From: Flavobacterium sp. NRK1
GTDB lineage: Bacteria; Bacteroidota; Bacteroidia; Flavobacteriales; Flavobacteriaceae
DNA length: 64,000 nucleotides
Assembly (NCBI RefSeq): GCF_024054175.1
Contig: NZ_JAMXLA010000001.1
Location: forward strand, 1,420,528 to 1,484,527
Reading direction: 5' to 3'
Shown here: piece by piece, positions 63,166-64,000 of the stretch
Position numbering within the stretch: the first letter of the stretch is position 1
Layout of the letters: each line of letters starts with the position of its first letter
Notes under the pieces: model-generated
Databases searched by the model: none
What the model was told of the DNA's origin: nothing
What the model saw: the letters and a program-made list of their open reading frames with translations, nothing else
Made by a program: the position numbers and the translations under genes

Positions 63166-64000
63166 TTAAATGGGTAATTTTAAATTTTTATGTGTATTTA
63201 CTATAGCCTGTCTGTTTTTATAATCTATCCATGACTGGCCTTTGTATTTTCGCATAATATTGTCAAAATTTCTCATAATAAATACATTATAAGCGGCTTT
63301 GCCAAGATTTGATATTTTTCTTGGAAAAGCTCTCAGACTCATTGAGAAGCCGGGTGTAATATATTTCATGTAATGCCAGTAACCTTCCGGCATATATAGC
63401 ATTTCTCCATGTTCAAGATCGGCAACCAATCCTCTGGCGTGTTTAAGTGCCGGCCATTTTTCAAAATCAGGATTATCAAAATCTATGTCTTCTCTTGAAA
63501 TAAGGGCATGCGGAACTTTATATAAATAAGGAGTTTGGCTGGGTTCAAACAATATGCAGCGCTTTTTACCATGAAAATGAAAATGCAGAATGTTTGAATA
63601 ATCTATATCATAATGAATAAATACTTTTGAATTTTCTCCTCCAAAAAACAGCATTGGTAATTGTTTTACCAGCTTAAGGCCAATATCAGGCCATTTAAAA
63701 TCGTTTTTAAGTGAAGGCACTTCCTTCATTAAATTATATAAAAAAATTCTGTAGTTTGTAGGTTTAGATAACAGAAGGTCAATATAATCGGCCATTTTCA
63801 TCTTAGCATGAGCTTCATTAAACCCATCTTTATGAGATACCGGCCTGTCATCATATAAGGGAACTATTTTATTTCCTGCAATATCTTTTATATAATTAAG
63901 CTTCCATTTTTCATAAGCTGGCCAGTCGTGCGTTAACTGCTCTACTATAACAGGCTTTTGTTTTCTTACATAATTGTTAAAAAAATCTTCTTTGGTAATG
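63166..64000 (-). CDS. Cupin-like JmjC-type protein (5' end outside window)
   Basis: The reverse strand stays open past ATG 63801 to the right edge, so the real gene begins outside. The visible ~277 residues form a JmjC/Cupin_8-type fold like factor-inhibiting-HIF proteins: VEQLTHDWPAYEKWKL at the front, Fe-binding His and Asp in FIHYDIDYSNILHFHFHG, a KRCILFEPSQTPYLY segment, and the distal His in MPEGYWHYMKY. A 2-oxoglutarate oxygenase role is possible but not proved. It stands upstream of recX, with a terminator between. Confidence 0.85.
   Translation of the reverse strand, partial: ITKEDFFNNYVRKQKPVIVEQLTHDWPAYEKWKLNYIKDIAGNKIVPLYDDRPVSHKDGFNEAHAKMKMADYIDLLLSKPTNYRIFLYNLMKEVPSLKNDFKWPDIGLKLVKQLPMLFFGGENSKVFIHYDIDYSNILHFHFHGKKRCILFEPSQTPYLYKVPHALISREDIDFDNPDFEKWPALKHARGLVADLEHGEMLYMPEGYWHYMKYITPGFSMSLRAFPRKISNLGKAAYNVFIMRNFDNIMRKYKGQSWIDYKNRQAIVNTHKNLKLPI

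Overview
The window is chromosomal DNA from a member of the Bacteroidota, most likely a Flavobacterium-like Flavobacteriaceae. The evidence is AT-rich DNA, weak or absent Shine-Dalgarno sequences, promoters with the phylum's TAnnTTTG -7 box (often with TTG 17-23 bp upstream), secreted proteins with C-terminal type IX secretion (T9SS) sorting domains, an atpD-atpC pair apart from the other ATP synthase genes, and lineage-typical families (DUF4270, DUF4286, DUF2975 with a small XRE regulator, TPR-LuxR sensors). The species cannot be named from sequence alone. No rRNA, CRISPR array, prophage or intact insertion sequence was seen.

Layout. 1-5.2 kb: an aldehyde dehydrogenase cut by the left edge, a DinB-like protein, a short-chain dehydrogenase with a Crp/Fnr-type regulator that share a palindromic operator, small exported and membrane proteins, and two tRNA genes (Arg-CCT, Asn-GTT), each with its own terminator. 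5.3-14.8 kb: the site-2 protease RseP, then a same-strand run of oxidoreductases (old yellow enzyme, Gfo/Idh/MocA, aldo/keto reductase, D-2-hydroxyacid dehydrogenase), a cupin, an alpha/beta hydrolase, an MFS transporter and a probable envelope protein. 14.8-29.5 kb: a secreted M1 peptidase, serS, a TPR protein, DUF4286, rsmA, mgtE, a dehydrogenase fused to a VOC domain, DUF805, a bifunctional acyltransferase resembling the ornithine-lipid synthase OlsF, exonuclease III and an OmpA lipoprotein. 29.5-39.5 kb, minus strand: a T9SS-sorted sugar-dehydrogenase-like protein, a frameshifted DUF4140/DUF4139 gene, a GT51 transglycosylase with an AsmA-like N-terminus, and the panC-panD-flippase-esterase-radA run. 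39.5-46.1 kb: a short GT5-like protein, a DUF4270 lipoprotein, glmS and atpD-atpC. 46.2-54.2 kb: a lipoprotein, a DUF2975/XRE cluster with a decayed third copy, and the biotin genes bioF, bioD, bioA plus a ketoacyl synthase, interrupted by an AI-2E-family permease. 54.2-64 kb: two AT-rich gene-free stretches, a T9SS type C-sorted protein, three tandem TPR-LuxR regulators, recX and a JmjC-like protein cut by the right edge.

Most of this is ordinary core genome. The most unusual signals are: (1) five inverted repeats with unrelated stems but a common G5 loop (GGGGGCA or close), four of them between 56.44 and 56.67 kb upstream of the type C-sorted gene and one directly before the gene ending at 2048; (2) the TTTGCCA/TGGCAAA operator shared by the Crp-like regulator and its neighbour; (3) the dehydrogenase-VOC fusion; (4) enzymes with altered catalytic positions (Gly at the aldehyde dehydrogenase general base, Asp at the esterase nucleophile); (5) a single-base frameshift in a MuiA-like gene that also carries a SusC-like segment; (6) tandem families (TPR-LuxR x3, DUF2975 x2 plus a remnant).
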